Translations under genes and position numbers: made by a program
Shown: one piece after another, positions 7,583 through 15,475 of the stretch
How positions within the stretch are numbered: position 1 is the first letter of the stretch
Layout: every line of letters begins with the position of its first letter
Source of the DNA: CAZKMM01 sp964553915
Lineage (GTDB): Bacteria > RBG-13-61-14 > DRUE01
Reading direction: 5' to 3'
Assembly (NCBI GenBank): GCA_964553915.1
Contig: CAZKMM010000007.1
Location: 1 to 38,103, forward strand
DNA: 38,103 nt
The notes under the pieces: model-generated
Database searches by the model: none
The model's input: the letters and a program-made list of their open reading frames with translations, nothing else
Told to the model about the DNA's origin: nothing

Positions 7583-9523
7583 ATGATTAAGCTGAAGCTA
7601 AAAAATGGTGAGACTTTAGAGGTTGAGCCCGGGCTGAGCGGAAAGGAGCTTTTGGAGAAGTGTGCCCTGAAAAAGAAAAACCAGATTGTTGCATATAAGC
7701 TCAATGGTCAGCTTTATGACCTTTCTGCTCCCATCAAGCAAGACGGAGAGATAGAATTTATAGAGCTTTCCAGTCCTGAAGGGGTGGAAATCCTTCGCCA
7801 TTCCACTGCTCATATTATGGCAGATGCGGTAAAAAAGCTTTTTCCTGAAGCAAAGGTCACTATTGGTCCGGCTATTGAGAACGGTTTTTATTATGATTTT
7901 GATTATCCGCCAGGATTCACCCAGGAGGACCTTCCCAGAATTGAAGAAAAGATGAGAGAAACTATTAAGCAGGATTTGCCTTTCCAGCGTCGGGAGGTGG
8001 GCAGAGAAGAGGCATTAAAGCTTTTTCAGGAAATGGGCGAGAGCTATAAAGTAGAGCTGATTGAGGAGCTGGGAGAAGATGAGGTGATTTCTCTTTATCA
8101 GCACGGCGATTTTATTGACCTCTGCCGGGGACCTCACCTTCCCAGCACCGGTTATGTTAAGGCGTTTACGCTCACCCATCTGGCAGGGGCATACTGGCGG
8201 GGAGATGAGAGAAATCCCCAGCTCCAGCGGATTTACGGCACCGCTTTTCCCAGTGAAAAAGAGCTTAAAGAATATCTTTCCCGCCTGGAAGAAGCGAGAA
8301 AGCGGGACCACCGCCGGCTGGCAAAGGAACTGGATTTATTCAGCACCCACGAGGAAGTAGGAGCAGGGTTTGTTATTTACCATCCCAGGCTCGGGCTGGT
8401 GCGGGCGATTTTAGAGGAGTTTTTAAAGCGGGAGCATATAAAGCGAGGTTATCAGATTGTTTATGGTCCCACTCTGCTTAAAGTTGACCTCTGGAAGCGC
8501 TCCGGTCATTATGAGCATTATCGGGAGAATATGTATTTTACCCGGATTGAGGAAGAGGAATACGGGATTAAGCCAATGAACTGCCTGGCTCATATGTTGA
8601 TTTTTAAAAGCCAGCTTCGTTCCTATCGGGAATTGCCCATCAGATATTTTGAGCTGGGAACAGTTCATCGGCACGAAAAAAGCGGGGTTTTAACCGGGCT
8701 TTTCCGGGTGCGGGCTTTTACTCAGGATGATGCCCATATTCTCTGTACTCCCGAACAGTTAGAGGACGAGGTTTTAGGAGTAATGGACTTTGTTCTGGAA
8801 GTAATGGAGCTGTTTGGATTTCCGGTGGAGATGGAGCTTTCCACCCGTCCGAAAGATTACATTGGCACGGACCAGGACTGGGAGCGGGCAACTTCTGCTT
8901 TGGAAAACGCTTTGAAAAAGAGCGGGTATGATTATGAGATTTGTCCTGGGGAAGGAGCATTTTATGGTCCCAAGATAGATATTAAGCTGAAGGATGCTCT
9001 TGACAGAAGGTGGCAATGTGCTACAATCCAATGTGATTTTACTATGCCAGAGCGATTTGACCTTGCTTATGTTGGAGCTGATGGAGAGAAACATCGTCCG
9101 GTAATGATTCATCGGGTGGTGGTAGGTTCTCTGGAAAGGTTTTTAGGGGTTTTGATTGAGCATTTTGCTGGAGCTTTTCCGGTCTGGCTGGCACCGGTTC
9201 AGGTTCGGGTCCTTCCCATCACTGAACGGAATCATTCTTATGCTCAAAGGCTCACTGACCAGCTCCTTAATCGCTCGGTCCGGGCAGAGCTGGATGCAAG
9301 AAATGAAAAGCTCAATTATAAAATTCGCCAGGCAGAGCTGGAAAAAATACCATATATGCTGATTGTGGGAGACAGAGAAGAAAAGAATAAGACGGTCTCG
9401 GTTAGAACCCGGGGAAGGGAAGATCTGGGAAGTATGAGTTTTGAGGAATTCTGGAAAAGAATTTCTGAGGAAGTGGCAATTCCTCAGACCAAATCTTCAC
9501 CAACAAGGAGGGAGGTACCATAG
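7583..9523 (+). CDS. thrS: Threonyl-tRNA synthetase
   Basis: 646 residues, full length for this class II synthetase, which charges tRNA-Thr. The TGS domain spans about 1-62. The editing domain shows HSTAHIMAD (H73, H77) and CRGPHLPSTG (C181, H185), the metal-like pocket that removes mischarged serine. The catalytic core has PMNCLAHM (zinc-ligand Cys), motif 2 (FRVRAFTQDDAHI) and motif 3 (GSLERFLGVLIEHFAG); the anticodon-binding domain is C-terminal. No ribosome-binding site precedes the ATG. Its TAG stop overlaps the proposed ATA start of infC, continuing the conserved order thrS-infC-rpmI-rplT-pheST. Confidence 0.97.
   Translation: MIKLKLKNGETLEVEPGLSGKELLEKCALKKKNQIVAYKLNGQLYDLSAPIKQDGEIEFIELSSPEGVEILRHSTAHIMADAVKKLFPEAKVTIGPAIENGFYYDFDYPPGFTQEDLPRIEEKMRETIKQDLPFQRREVGREEALKLFQEMGESYKVELIEELGEDEVISLYQHGDFIDLCRGPHLPSTGYVKAFTLTHLAGAYWRGDERNPQLQRIYGTAFPSEKELKEYLSRLEEARKRDHRRLAKELDLFSTHEEVGAGFVIYHPRLGLVRAILEEFLKREHIKRGYQIVYGPTLLKVDLWKRSGHYEHYRENMYFTRIEEEEYGIKPMNCLAHMLIFKSQLRSYRELPIRYFELGTVHRHEKSGVLTGLFRVRAFTQDDAHILCTPEQLEDEVLGVMDFVLEVMELFGFPVEMELSTRPKDYIGTDQDWERATSALENALKKSGYDYEICPGEGAFYGPKIDIKLKDALDRRWQCATIQCDFTMPERFDLAYVGADGEKHRPVMIHRVVVGSLERFLGVLIEHFAGAFPVWLAPVQVRVLPITERNHSYAQRLTDQLLNRSVRAELDARNEKLNYKIRQAELEKIPYMLIVGDREEKNKTVSVRTRGREDLGSMSFEEFWKRISEEVAIPQTKSSPTRREVP
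9505..9522 (+). promoter_or_regulatory. Strong ribosome-binding site and ATA initiation codon of infC
   Basis: AAGGAGG at 9505-9511 (and GGAGG at 9511-9515) lies 8 (or 4) bases before ATA at 9520-9522. No ATG, GTG or TTG occurs in the infC frame between here and 9571, and none occurs upstream with a sensible reading. The thrS stop TAG (9521-9523) interlocks with it as ATAG. Confidence 0.7.
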
Positions 9524-10116
9524 TCAAGAAGTCAAGGTATCGGGTAAATTATCGGATCAGAGCACCAAGAGTGCTGGTAATTGATGAAAAGGGAGAGAAA
9601 ATCGGAGTGATGCTGACCAGAGATGCCATAAAATTAGCAGAGGAAAAAGAGCTGGACCTGGTAGAAGTGGGTGCTAATGCAGACCCGCCGGTGGCAAAGA
9701 TTATGGATTATGGGAAGTTTATGTATCAGAAGCAGAAGATGGAGAAGGAATCACGGAAGAAATCCGCCAGTCAGAAGCCTCCCAAGGAAATAAAAATTCG
9801 GGTAAAGACTGATGAGCATGACCTTCAAACCAAAATTCGCCATATTCGGCGGTTTTTGGACCAGGGCAATAAAGCCAAGGTGATTATTATTTATCGGGGC
9901 AGGGAGATGGTTCATCCGGAGCTGGGCAGAGAGCTTTTACAGAGGGTGATAGAGGAAGTCTCAGATCTGGGTCATCCAGAGTTTATTCCCAAGCAGGAAG
10001 GGTATAATCTGGTCACGATTTTAGCTCCTTTGTCTGAACAGCAGAAAGAAAAGCTAAGAAAACAAAGAGAAGCTCAGAATTTACAGGCTGAGGAGGGAAA
10101 AGGTGGCGAAGGTTAA
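9520..10116 (+). CDS. infC: Translation initiation factor IF-3, likely ATA start
   Basis: 198 residues if translation begins at ATA 9520. This start gives the family's N-terminus, RYRVNYRIRAPRVLVIDEKG, matching the usual RINxxIRAxxVRLIDxxG. The first standard codon, GTG 9571, would remove this conserved strand. The linker KMEKESRKKSASQKPPKEIK joins the N- and C-terminal domains; the C-domain has HDLQTKIRHIRRFLDQGNKAKV. IF-3 rejects poor start codons, and in E. coli infC itself starts with AUU so that IF-3 represses its own synthesis; an AUA start would allow the same feedback. It overlaps rpmI by 14 bases. Confidence 0.93.
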   Translation: MVKKSRYRVNYRIRAPRVLVIDEKGEKIGVMLTRDAIKLAEEKELDLVEVGANADPPVAKIMDYGKFMYQKQKMEKESRKKSASQKPPKEIKIRVKTDEHDLQTKIRHIRRFLDQGNKAKVIIIYRGREMVHPELGRELLQRVIEEVSDLGHPEFIPKQEGYNLVTILAPLSEQQKEKLRKQREAQNLQAEEGKGGEG

Positions 10117-10306
10117 AATAAAAACCAATAGGAGTGCGGCGAAGAGATTTAAAAGAACCGCAACCGGAAAAATACGTCGGGGCAAAGCCTATAAAAGCCA
10201 TCTTTTGAGCAAAAAAACTTCCAAACGGAAGCGTTCTTTAAGAAAGTCGGCTCTGGTTTCCGGCTCAGATGCCAAAAGGATAAAGCGGTTAATTCCTAAC
10301 TCATAA
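10103..10306 (+). CDS. rpmI: 50S ribosomal protein L35
   Basis: 67 residues, highly basic, with the L35 pattern MAKVKIKTNRSAAKRFKRTA and KSHLLSKKTSKRKRSLRK. The GTG start sits inside the end of infC, behind AGGAGGGAAAAG, so the two genes are translationally coupled. It is part of the large ribosomal subunit. In E. coli the infC-rpmI-rplT segment is controlled by L20 binding to the mRNA; I see no recognisable copy of that structure here. Confidence 0.96.
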   Translation: MAKVKIKTNRSAAKRFKRTATGKIRRGKAYKSHLLSKKTSKRKRSLRKSALVSGSDAKRIKRLIPNS

Positions 10307-10321
10307 TCAGGAGCAGAAAAA

Positions 10322-10687
10322 ATGGTACGGGCAAGAGGTATTCCTGCCAGCAGGAAAAGGCGGAAGAAAGTTTTAAAACAGGCAAAAGGATACTGGGGGG
10401 CAAGAGGTAAGCTCCTTCGGGTAGCTCGGATTCAGGTAGACCGGGCACTGGCTTCCTCTTATCGGGGACGCAAGCAGAGGAAGAGGGAGTTTCGCCGGCT
10501 CTGGATAGTTAGAATCAACGCGGCGGTAAGGGATTATGGACTGAACTATCGGGATTTTATTTATGGGCTCAGGCTTGCCAACATTGAGGTTAATCGGAAG
10601 ATGCTGGCAGAACTGGCAGTGAAAGACCCGAGCGGTTTTCAGGAAATAGTAGAAAAAGCTCGCACTGCTCTTCAGGCTCAAGCATAA
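10322..10687 (+). CDS. rplT: 50S ribosomal protein L20
   Basis: 121 residues, the usual length. The N-terminal extension MVRARGIPASRKRRKKVLKQ is basic and threads into 23S rRNA; the globular part has RRLWIVRINAAVRDYGLNY, a family hallmark. An AGGAGCAG ribosome site precedes the ATG. It lies 15 bases after rpmI and 20 bases before pheS in the same operon. L20 is needed early in large-subunit assembly and is a translational repressor of this operon in well-studied bacteria. Confidence 0.97.
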   Translation: MVRARGIPASRKRRKKVLKQAKGYWGARGKLLRVARIQVDRALASSYRGRKQRKREFRRLWIVRINAAVRDYGLNYRDFIYGLRLANIEVNRKMLAELAVKDPSGFQEIVEKARTALQAQA

Positions 10688-10707
10688 ATCTTTGGGTATG
10701 AGAGGAA

Positions 10708-11724
10708 GTGGAAGCAGAAGTTCAAAAAATCTCCGAGCAAGCCAAACAGGAGATTAAATCTGCCCCGGACCTTTCTCAATTAGACCAGCTCAGGGTTAAA
10801 TATCTCGGGAAAAAAGGAATTATTACCCAGAAGCTTTCTCAGCTCAAAGAACTTCCTGCGGAGCAAAGACCTGCTTTAGGAAAAATTCTCAACCAGGTTA
10901 AGCGGGAACTGGAGGAACTGCTCAAAATTCGGCGGGAGCAAATCATTCAGGAGCAGGAGGAGAAGCGAAGAAAAGAGAAAATAGATGTCACCCTTCCGGG
11001 CTATGGCTTTGAGCGGGGGAGTAAACATCCGGTAAGTATGGTTCTGGAAGAGATTATCCAGATTTTTCAGGGGATGGGCTTCTGGATTGAAGAGGGACCG
11101 GATGCGGAGACCGATTACCATAATTTTACTGCCCTGAATATCCCTCCGGACCATCCTGCCCGGGATATGCATGCAACTTTTTATCTGGAAAATGGCTTAA
11201 TCCTTCGCACCCATACCTCTCCGGTTCAGATTCGGGCAATGAGCCGGCTCAAGCCGCCGGTGCGGGTAATCTGTCCCGGCAGGGTGTATCGCTGTGATGC
11301 GGATGTTAGCCATTCTCCGATGTTCCATCAGGTAGAAGGATTTATGGTGGATAAGAATATCAATTTTGCTCATCTCAAAGGAGTGCTGATGGAATTTTTA
11401 AGGCAGTTTTTTGGGGCAGAGGTTAAAATTCGCTTTCGCCCCAGCTATTTCCCCTTTACTGAGCCGAGTGCGGAGGTGGATATTGGATGTTTAATTTGCG
11501 GAGGCGAGGGGTGCAGTGCCTGTAAGCAGAGCGGGTGGATGGAGGTGCTTGGCTCAGGAATGATTCATCCTCAGGTTTTGAAAAATGTTGGATATGACCC
11601 GGAAAAAGTGAGCGGGTTTGCCTTTGGCTTGGGAGTGGAAAGACTCACTATGCTTAAATATCGTATTGACCACATCCGCCTTTTTTTTGAAGGGGATTTA
11701 AGGTTCTTAAAGCAATTTTATTAA
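10708..11724 (+). CDS. pheS: Phenylalanyl-tRNA synthetase alpha subunit
   Basis: 338 residues, normal length for the catalytic alpha chain. Residues 1-90 form the coiled-coil tRNA-binding arm. The catalytic domain includes DHPARDMHATFYL, the motif-2 region LRTHTSPVQIRAM, and FAFGLGVERLTMLKYRIDHIR as motif 3. A cysteine cluster (CLICGGEGCSACKQSGW, about residues 256-272) occurs in many bacterial PheS proteins. The start is GTG with GAGAGGAA upstream. It works as an alpha2-beta2 tetramer with pheT, which begins 10 bases downstream. Confidence 0.97.
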   Translation: MEAEVQKISEQAKQEIKSAPDLSQLDQLRVKYLGKKGIITQKLSQLKELPAEQRPALGKILNQVKRELEELLKIRREQIIQEQEEKRRKEKIDVTLPGYGFERGSKHPVSMVLEEIIQIFQGMGFWIEEGPDAETDYHNFTALNIPPDHPARDMHATFYLENGLILRTHTSPVQIRAMSRLKPPVRVICPGRVYRCDADVSHSPMFHQVEGFMVDKNINFAHLKGVLMEFLRQFFGAEVKIRFRPSYFPFTEPSAEVDIGCLICGGEGCSACKQSGWMEVLGSGMIHPQVLKNVGYDPEKVSGFAFGLGVERLTMLKYRIDHIRLFFEGDLRFLKQFY

Positions 11725-11734
11725 CTGAGGGAAG

Positions 11735-14164
11735 ATGGAGATTTTATTCAGCTGGCTGAAGGAGTATCTGGAGCTGGAGGGAGAACTTTCTGCCAGAGAA
11801 TGTGCGGAGATTCTCACCAATCTCGGCTTGGAAGCATCGGTTCGCTCCCGGATACCTGATTCCCTTTTGCAGAGATTGGATGAAAAAATTGTTATTGCCC
11901 GAATTGAGAAAATTGAAAAGCATCCCGGGGCAGATAAATTGCTTTACTGTTATGTCAAGCCCAGCCCGGATTCAGAGGCGCTGGGAATTGTCTGCGGTGC
12001 TCATAACATTAAGGAAGGAGATATGGTGCCCCTGGCTCTGGTCGGAGCCAGACTTCCCGGAGGAATGGAGATAAAAAAGGCGAAAATTCGGGGGAAGGTC
12101 AGCCAGGGAATGCTCTGCTCGGAGCGGGAATTAGCTCTGGGGGAGGACCACAGCGGGATTATGATTCTACCCAGGGAGGCTCTCTGGGGAGAGGAGCTCA
12201 AAGAATGGCTTTTGGAGCAGGAGCCGGTGCTGGAGCTGGACCTCACCCCTAATCGGGGTGACTGGCTGAGTGTGATTGGTGTGGCAAGGGAACTGGGTGC
12301 CTATCTGGGCTGTAAAGTAAAACTTCCGGAAATTAAGCTGGAGGAAAAGGAGCCGGCGATTGGTGAAAAGGCGGAGGTAGTTATTGAGGACTATCAGGGT
12401 TGCCCTCGTTATGTTGCCCGGCTGATTGAAGGAATAAAAATTGCCCCCAGCCCCAAGTGGATGCAGGAGAGACTGGAAGCAAGCGGAATCCGGGCAATTA
12501 ACAATGTGGTTGATATTACCAATTATGTAATGCTGGAATTTGGTCAGCCCCTTCATGCCTTTGATTTTGACCTGCTCCGGAAAAACAAAATTGTTGTGCG
12601 CCGGGCAAAAGAAGGGGAAAAGTTCACCACCCTGGACGGCGTGGAGCGAATTCTTTCTTCTTCAGTTTTATTGATTTGTGATGGTGTGGGACCGGTTGCA
12701 GTTGCTGGGATTATGGGAGGAGAAAATTCTGAGGTGAGGCAAGAAACCAGCCGGGTGCTGATTGAAAGTGCCTTTTTTGACCCAACTACTATCCGCCGAG
12801 GAGCCAGCCTGCTGGGAATGCAAACCGAGGCAAGCAAAAGATTTGAAAGAAGGGTTGACCCCTTGGGCACTGCCCGTGCCTGCGACCGGGCGGTGCAACT
12901 TATGACCGAGCTATGCGGAGGAGAGGTTCGGGCAGGTCGGCTGGATGTTTATGAAAAATTGCTCAAGCCAGAGCCAATCAATTTTCGGCTGGCACAGGTT
13001 CCTCGTTTGCTCGGATTTGAGGTGGAAAAGTCCCGGGTCATTACTTACTTTAAGAACCTGGGAATGGAGGTGGAAGAAAAATCCTCTCAAGAATTAAAAG
13101 TAACTCCTCCTGGATTCCGGGGAGATATAAAAGAAGAGATTGACCTGATTGAAGAAGTTGCCCGGCTTTATGGTTATGAAAAAATCACTCCCCAGATGCC
13201 GGAATTTCAGATGGCTCCTTTAATCCGTTCTAAAAAGGATGATTTTCGCTCCCAGCTCCGCCGGCTTCTGGAGCACCTTGGTTTTAGCGAGGTGGTTAAT
13301 CTTAATTTCCAGAGTCCCAAAGTCCTGGAATGGCTTGACCCGGAAAATAAACTTCCCTCTCCGGTAAAAATTCAAAATCCTCTGGGTGAAGATACCAGCC
13401 TGCTCAGAATCAGCTTAATCCCGGCTCTGATTTCCAATCTGGCTTTTAATCTTGCCCGTCAAAAGGAGCTGGTAAAGATTTTTGAGCTTAACAAGGTCTT
13501 TTTCCCGGCAAAGGAGGGAGAGGAGTTATTAGATGAAAGGGAGAAGCTGGCAGGACTGATTGCCCGAAGGGAGCCAAAACAGCTCTGGAAGCTTCAGGAC
13601 CCGGAGCAGGGATTTTATGAATTAAAACGAGCGGTAGAGCTGGTTTTAGACCAGCTTCATTTTCCGGGCGCAAGAATTGAGCCCAGCTCAGATGTTCCCT
13701 ATCTTTTGCCGGGCAAAACCGCCCGGATTATGCTGGGAAAAGAGCGGGCAGGAGAGCTGGGGGAGCTGGACCCCAAGATTTTAGAGAGATATGATATTTC
13801 GGTTCGGGCATTTGTTTTTGAAATTGATTTTGAACTTCTGGTAAAATATCAAAGAGAGCTGGGTAAAGTAGAGCTTCCCAGCCGGTATCCTGCATCTTAT
13901 AGAGATATATCTTTTTTGGTAGATGAAGAGGTTTATCATCAGCAGGTATTGAATGCGATTCGCCAGGTTCACAGTGATTTGATTGTTTCGGTGGAGCTAT
14001 TTGACATATATCGGGGTTCCAAGCTACCTTCTGGGAAGAAAAGTATGACTTACCGGCTCTGGTATCAGAGCTGGGAACGGACTTTGACAGATGAGGAAAT
14101 TAATGCCCTTCATCGCAAAGTGGCAATGAAATTAAAAGAGAAATTAGGGGCAGAGATTCGCTAA
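11735..14164 (+). CDS. pheT: Phenylalanyl-tRNA synthetase beta subunit
   Basis: 809 residues, full length. Residues ~40-150 are the EMAP-like tRNA-binding domain (IVIARIEKIEKHPGADKL). The B3/B4 editing domain follows, including DLTPNRGDWLSVIGVARELG and NNVVDITNYVMLEFGQPLHAFD. B5 lies near 410-480 (EEIDLIEEVARLYGYEKI). The last ~95 residues are the ferredoxin-fold anticodon-binding domain (LPSRYPASYRDISFLVDEE). It pairs with PheS and clears misacylated Tyr-tRNA-Phe. ihfA follows 21 bases later. Confidence 0.97.
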   Translation: MEILFSWLKEYLELEGELSARECAEILTNLGLEASVRSRIPDSLLQRLDEKIVIARIEKIEKHPGADKLLYCYVKPSPDSEALGIVCGAHNIKEGDMVPLALVGARLPGGMEIKKAKIRGKVSQGMLCSERELALGEDHSGIMILPREALWGEELKEWLLEQEPVLELDLTPNRGDWLSVIGVARELGAYLGCKVKLPEIKLEEKEPAIGEKAEVVIEDYQGCPRYVARLIEGIKIAPSPKWMQERLEASGIRAINNVVDITNYVMLEFGQPLHAFDFDLLRKNKIVVRRAKEGEKFTTLDGVERILSSSVLLICDGVGPVAVAGIMGGENSEVRQETSRVLIESAFFDPTTIRRGASLLGMQTEASKRFERRVDPLGTARACDRAVQLMTELCGGEVRAGRLDVYEKLLKPEPINFRLAQVPRLLGFEVEKSRVITYFKNLGMEVEEKSSQELKVTPPGFRGDIKEEIDLIEEVARLYGYEKITPQMPEFQMAPLIRSKKDDFRSQLRRLLEHLGFSEVVNLNFQSPKVLEWLDPENKLPSPVKIQNPLGEDTSLLRISLIPALISNLAFNLARQKELVKIFELNKVFFPAKEGEELLDEREKLAGLIARREPKQLWKLQDPEQGFYELKRAVELVLDQLHFPGARIEPSSDVPYLLPGKTARIMLGKERAGELGELDPKILERYDISVRAFVFEIDFELLVKYQRELGKVELPSRYPASYRDISFLVDEEVYHQQVLNAIRQVHSDLIVSVELFDIYRGSKLPSGKKSMTYRLWYQSWERTLTDEEINALHRKVAMKLKEKLGAEIR

Positions 14165-14185
14165 CCACAACCAGGAGAGGGAATT

Positions 14186-14479
14186 ATGACCAAAGCAGAT
14201 TTAATTGAACGAGTCTATGAGAAATTAGGCAGGAGCAAACAGGAAAGTGCCCGGCTGGTGGAAGAGGTTTTTGAGCTGATTAAAAGCACCCTGGAAGCCG
14301 GGGAGAATGTAAAAATCAGCGGGTTCGGGAAGTTTACCCTTCGCTCCAAAGGAGCTCGTCCGGGCAGAAATCCTCATACCAGACAGGAGCTGACCATTGC
14401 TCCTCGCCGGGTGGTGAGTTTTAAAGCCAGCCATATTTTAAAAGCACAGGTGAACCGGGGACTTAGCTCTGAATCGTGA
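14186..14479 (+). CDS. ihfA: HU/IHF-family DNA-binding protein, IHF-alpha-like
   Basis: 97 residues. The sequence closely follows IHF alpha: TKADLIERVYEKLG, then KISGFGKFTLRSKGARPGRN, then IAPRRVVSFKASHILK. The arm carries RPGRNPHT with the proline that wedges into DNA to bend it. Position directly after pheT is also that of ihfA in enteric bacteria. Ribosome site CAGGAGAGGG precedes the ATG. As a nucleoid protein it could bend DNA as a homodimer or with a partner encoded elsewhere. The stop overlaps the next gene by one base (TGATG). Confidence 0.9.
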   Translation: MTKADLIERVYEKLGRSKQESARLVEEVFELIKSTLEAGENVKISGFGKFTLRSKGARPGRNPHTRQELTIAPRRVVSFKASHILKAQVNRGLSSES

Positions 14480-14865
14480 TGCTCAAGCCTCCTAAACTTC
14501 CGGAACTTCCTGAAAAAAGATATTTCCGGATTGGCGAGGTGGCGGAATTAACCCAGCTTCCTGCCCATACCCTCAGATACTGGGAAACAGAATTTCCTCA
14601 GCTCAAACCGAAAAAGACCTCTACCGGACAGAGAATTTATAAAAAAGAAGACATAGAGATAATTTTCTGGCTCAAGCATCTACTTTATGAGCGGAAATAC
14701 ACCATTGAAGGAGCCAGAAAGGAGCTTAATAAAATCAGGAAGGAAAAATCCGAGCTTCAGCTCAGCCTCGGATTTGAAGAAGCGATGCTTAAACAGAAAT
14801 TTGAGGAAACCATCAAAGAGTTAAAAGAAATAGAACAGCTCCTTAAAGCAGATAAAGATAATTAA
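14479..14865 (+). CDS. MerR-family transcriptional regulator
   Basis: 128 residues starting at the ATG in TGATG; a GTG one codon earlier is possible. The N-terminal helix-turn-helix and wing are typical: RYFRIGEVAELTQLPAHTLRYWETEFPQL (about 14-42, given here only in outline), then GQRIYKKEDIEIIFWLKHLL. The rest is a dimerising coiled coil rich in Lys and Glu; no cysteine-based metal site is visible, so it is not a mercury or copper sensor. MerR proteins of this small type commonly follow ihfA; their targets are mostly unknown. The stop codon interlocks with that of the convergent ACT-domain gene in a shared TTAA. Confidence 0.88.
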   Translation: MLKPPKLPELPEKRYFRIGEVAELTQLPAHTLRYWETEFPQLKPKKTSTGQRIYKKEDIEIIFWLKHLLYERKYTIEGARKELNKIRKEKSELQLSLGFEEAMLKQKFEETIKELKEIEQLLKADKDN

Positions 14866-15401
14866 CCCAGTTCCAGCGGTTCAAATTCTAGGTCCAGGTT
14901 TTCTTCTTCTGCCCGGTGAGCCAGTTCTGATTTTAGCTCAGCCAGTTTAACTGAAGCAGGCACCGAGACCCGGCATTCCATTACAAAAATCGGGGTACCG
15001 GAAAGCGGAGCAGGATAAACCCGACTTTCCATTGATTCTATATTCACCTGATAGCGATGAAGAATAGAAGTGAACCGATGGACAATTCCCGGATGGTCCA
15101 TCCCGCTTACCACCATTTTATAAGGCAAGACTTTCTCCAGCTTTCTTTCCTCTGGAGAGCGGGTCTCCCTTAAAGTGAGATTCAGTCCACAATCTTCTGC
15201 CAGTCGGGAGATGTTCTCTTCAAGCCAGTTGATTTCTTCTTCCTCTCCACTAACCAGAAGAATTAAAGCAAAATCTCCTCCCAGAACCGCCATCCGGGAA
15301 TCTTCTATGTTCAGATTTCTTTCTGAGAGGAAATTAGAAATTTTATCCACCAGCCCGACCTGGTCCGGACCACTTCCGGATATGACCACAAACTTCTTCA
15401 T
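14862..15401 (-). CDS. Tandem ACT-domain protein, GcvR-like regulator
   Basis: 179 residues with two ACT domains: MKKFVVISGSGPDQVGLVDKI (1-21) begins the first and KMVVSGMDHPGIVHRFTSIL (about 95-114) the second. The arrangement matches GcvR-type proteins, which bind amino acids and regulate glycine cleavage or related genes by protein contact. There is no DNA-binding domain, so control would be indirect. It is transcribed opposite to merR and divergently from the NodB gene; its promoter shares bases with that gene's promoter. The ATG has no Shine-Dalgarno sequence and a leader of roughly ten bases is predicted. Confidence 0.85.
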   Translation of the reverse strand: MKKFVVISGSGPDQVGLVDKISNFLSERNLNIEDSRMAVLGGDFALILLVSGEEEEINWLEENISRLAEDCGLNLTLRETRSPEERKLEKVLPYKMVVSGMDHPGIVHRFTSILHRYQVNIESMESRVYPAPLSGTPIFVMECRVSVPASVKLAELKSELAHRAEEENLDLEFEPLELG

Positions 15402-15417
15402 TGTCCAGTTCGGCTAA

Positions 15418-15446
15418 ATTCTAATTCAAAACCAAAAATTTGACAA
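15418..15446 (-). promoter_or_regulatory. Promoter of the ACT-domain gene
   Basis: Read on the minus strand: TTGTCA (15446-15441), a 17-base spacer and TAGAAT (15423-15418). The predicted start of transcription is about ten bases before the ATG at 15401. The -35 box overlaps the plus-strand -35 of the next promoter. Confidence 0.6.
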
Positions 15447-15468
15447 GCTTAAAGGAGAATGAAATCAT
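15440..15468 (+). promoter_or_regulatory. Promoter of the B-box/NodB gene, leaderless geometry
   Basis: TTGACA (15440-15445) is a perfect -35; after 17 bases comes AATCAT (15463-15468), a moderate -10. The ATG at 15476 follows 7 bases later, so transcription should start at or very near the A of ATG. AAAGGAG at 15451-15457 is 18 bases from the ATG and would not be in the mRNA. Confidence 0.5.
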
Positions 15469-15475
15469 TTAAAAG

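Noticed and set aside
8774..9112. 112-codon open frame antisense to thrS
   Set aside because: Lies inside thrS, low-complexity hydrophobic product, no family resemblance.
12167..12556. 129-codon open frame antisense to pheT
   Set aside because: It lies wholly within a confidently assigned gene, has no recognisable domain and reads like a complement of pheT codons.
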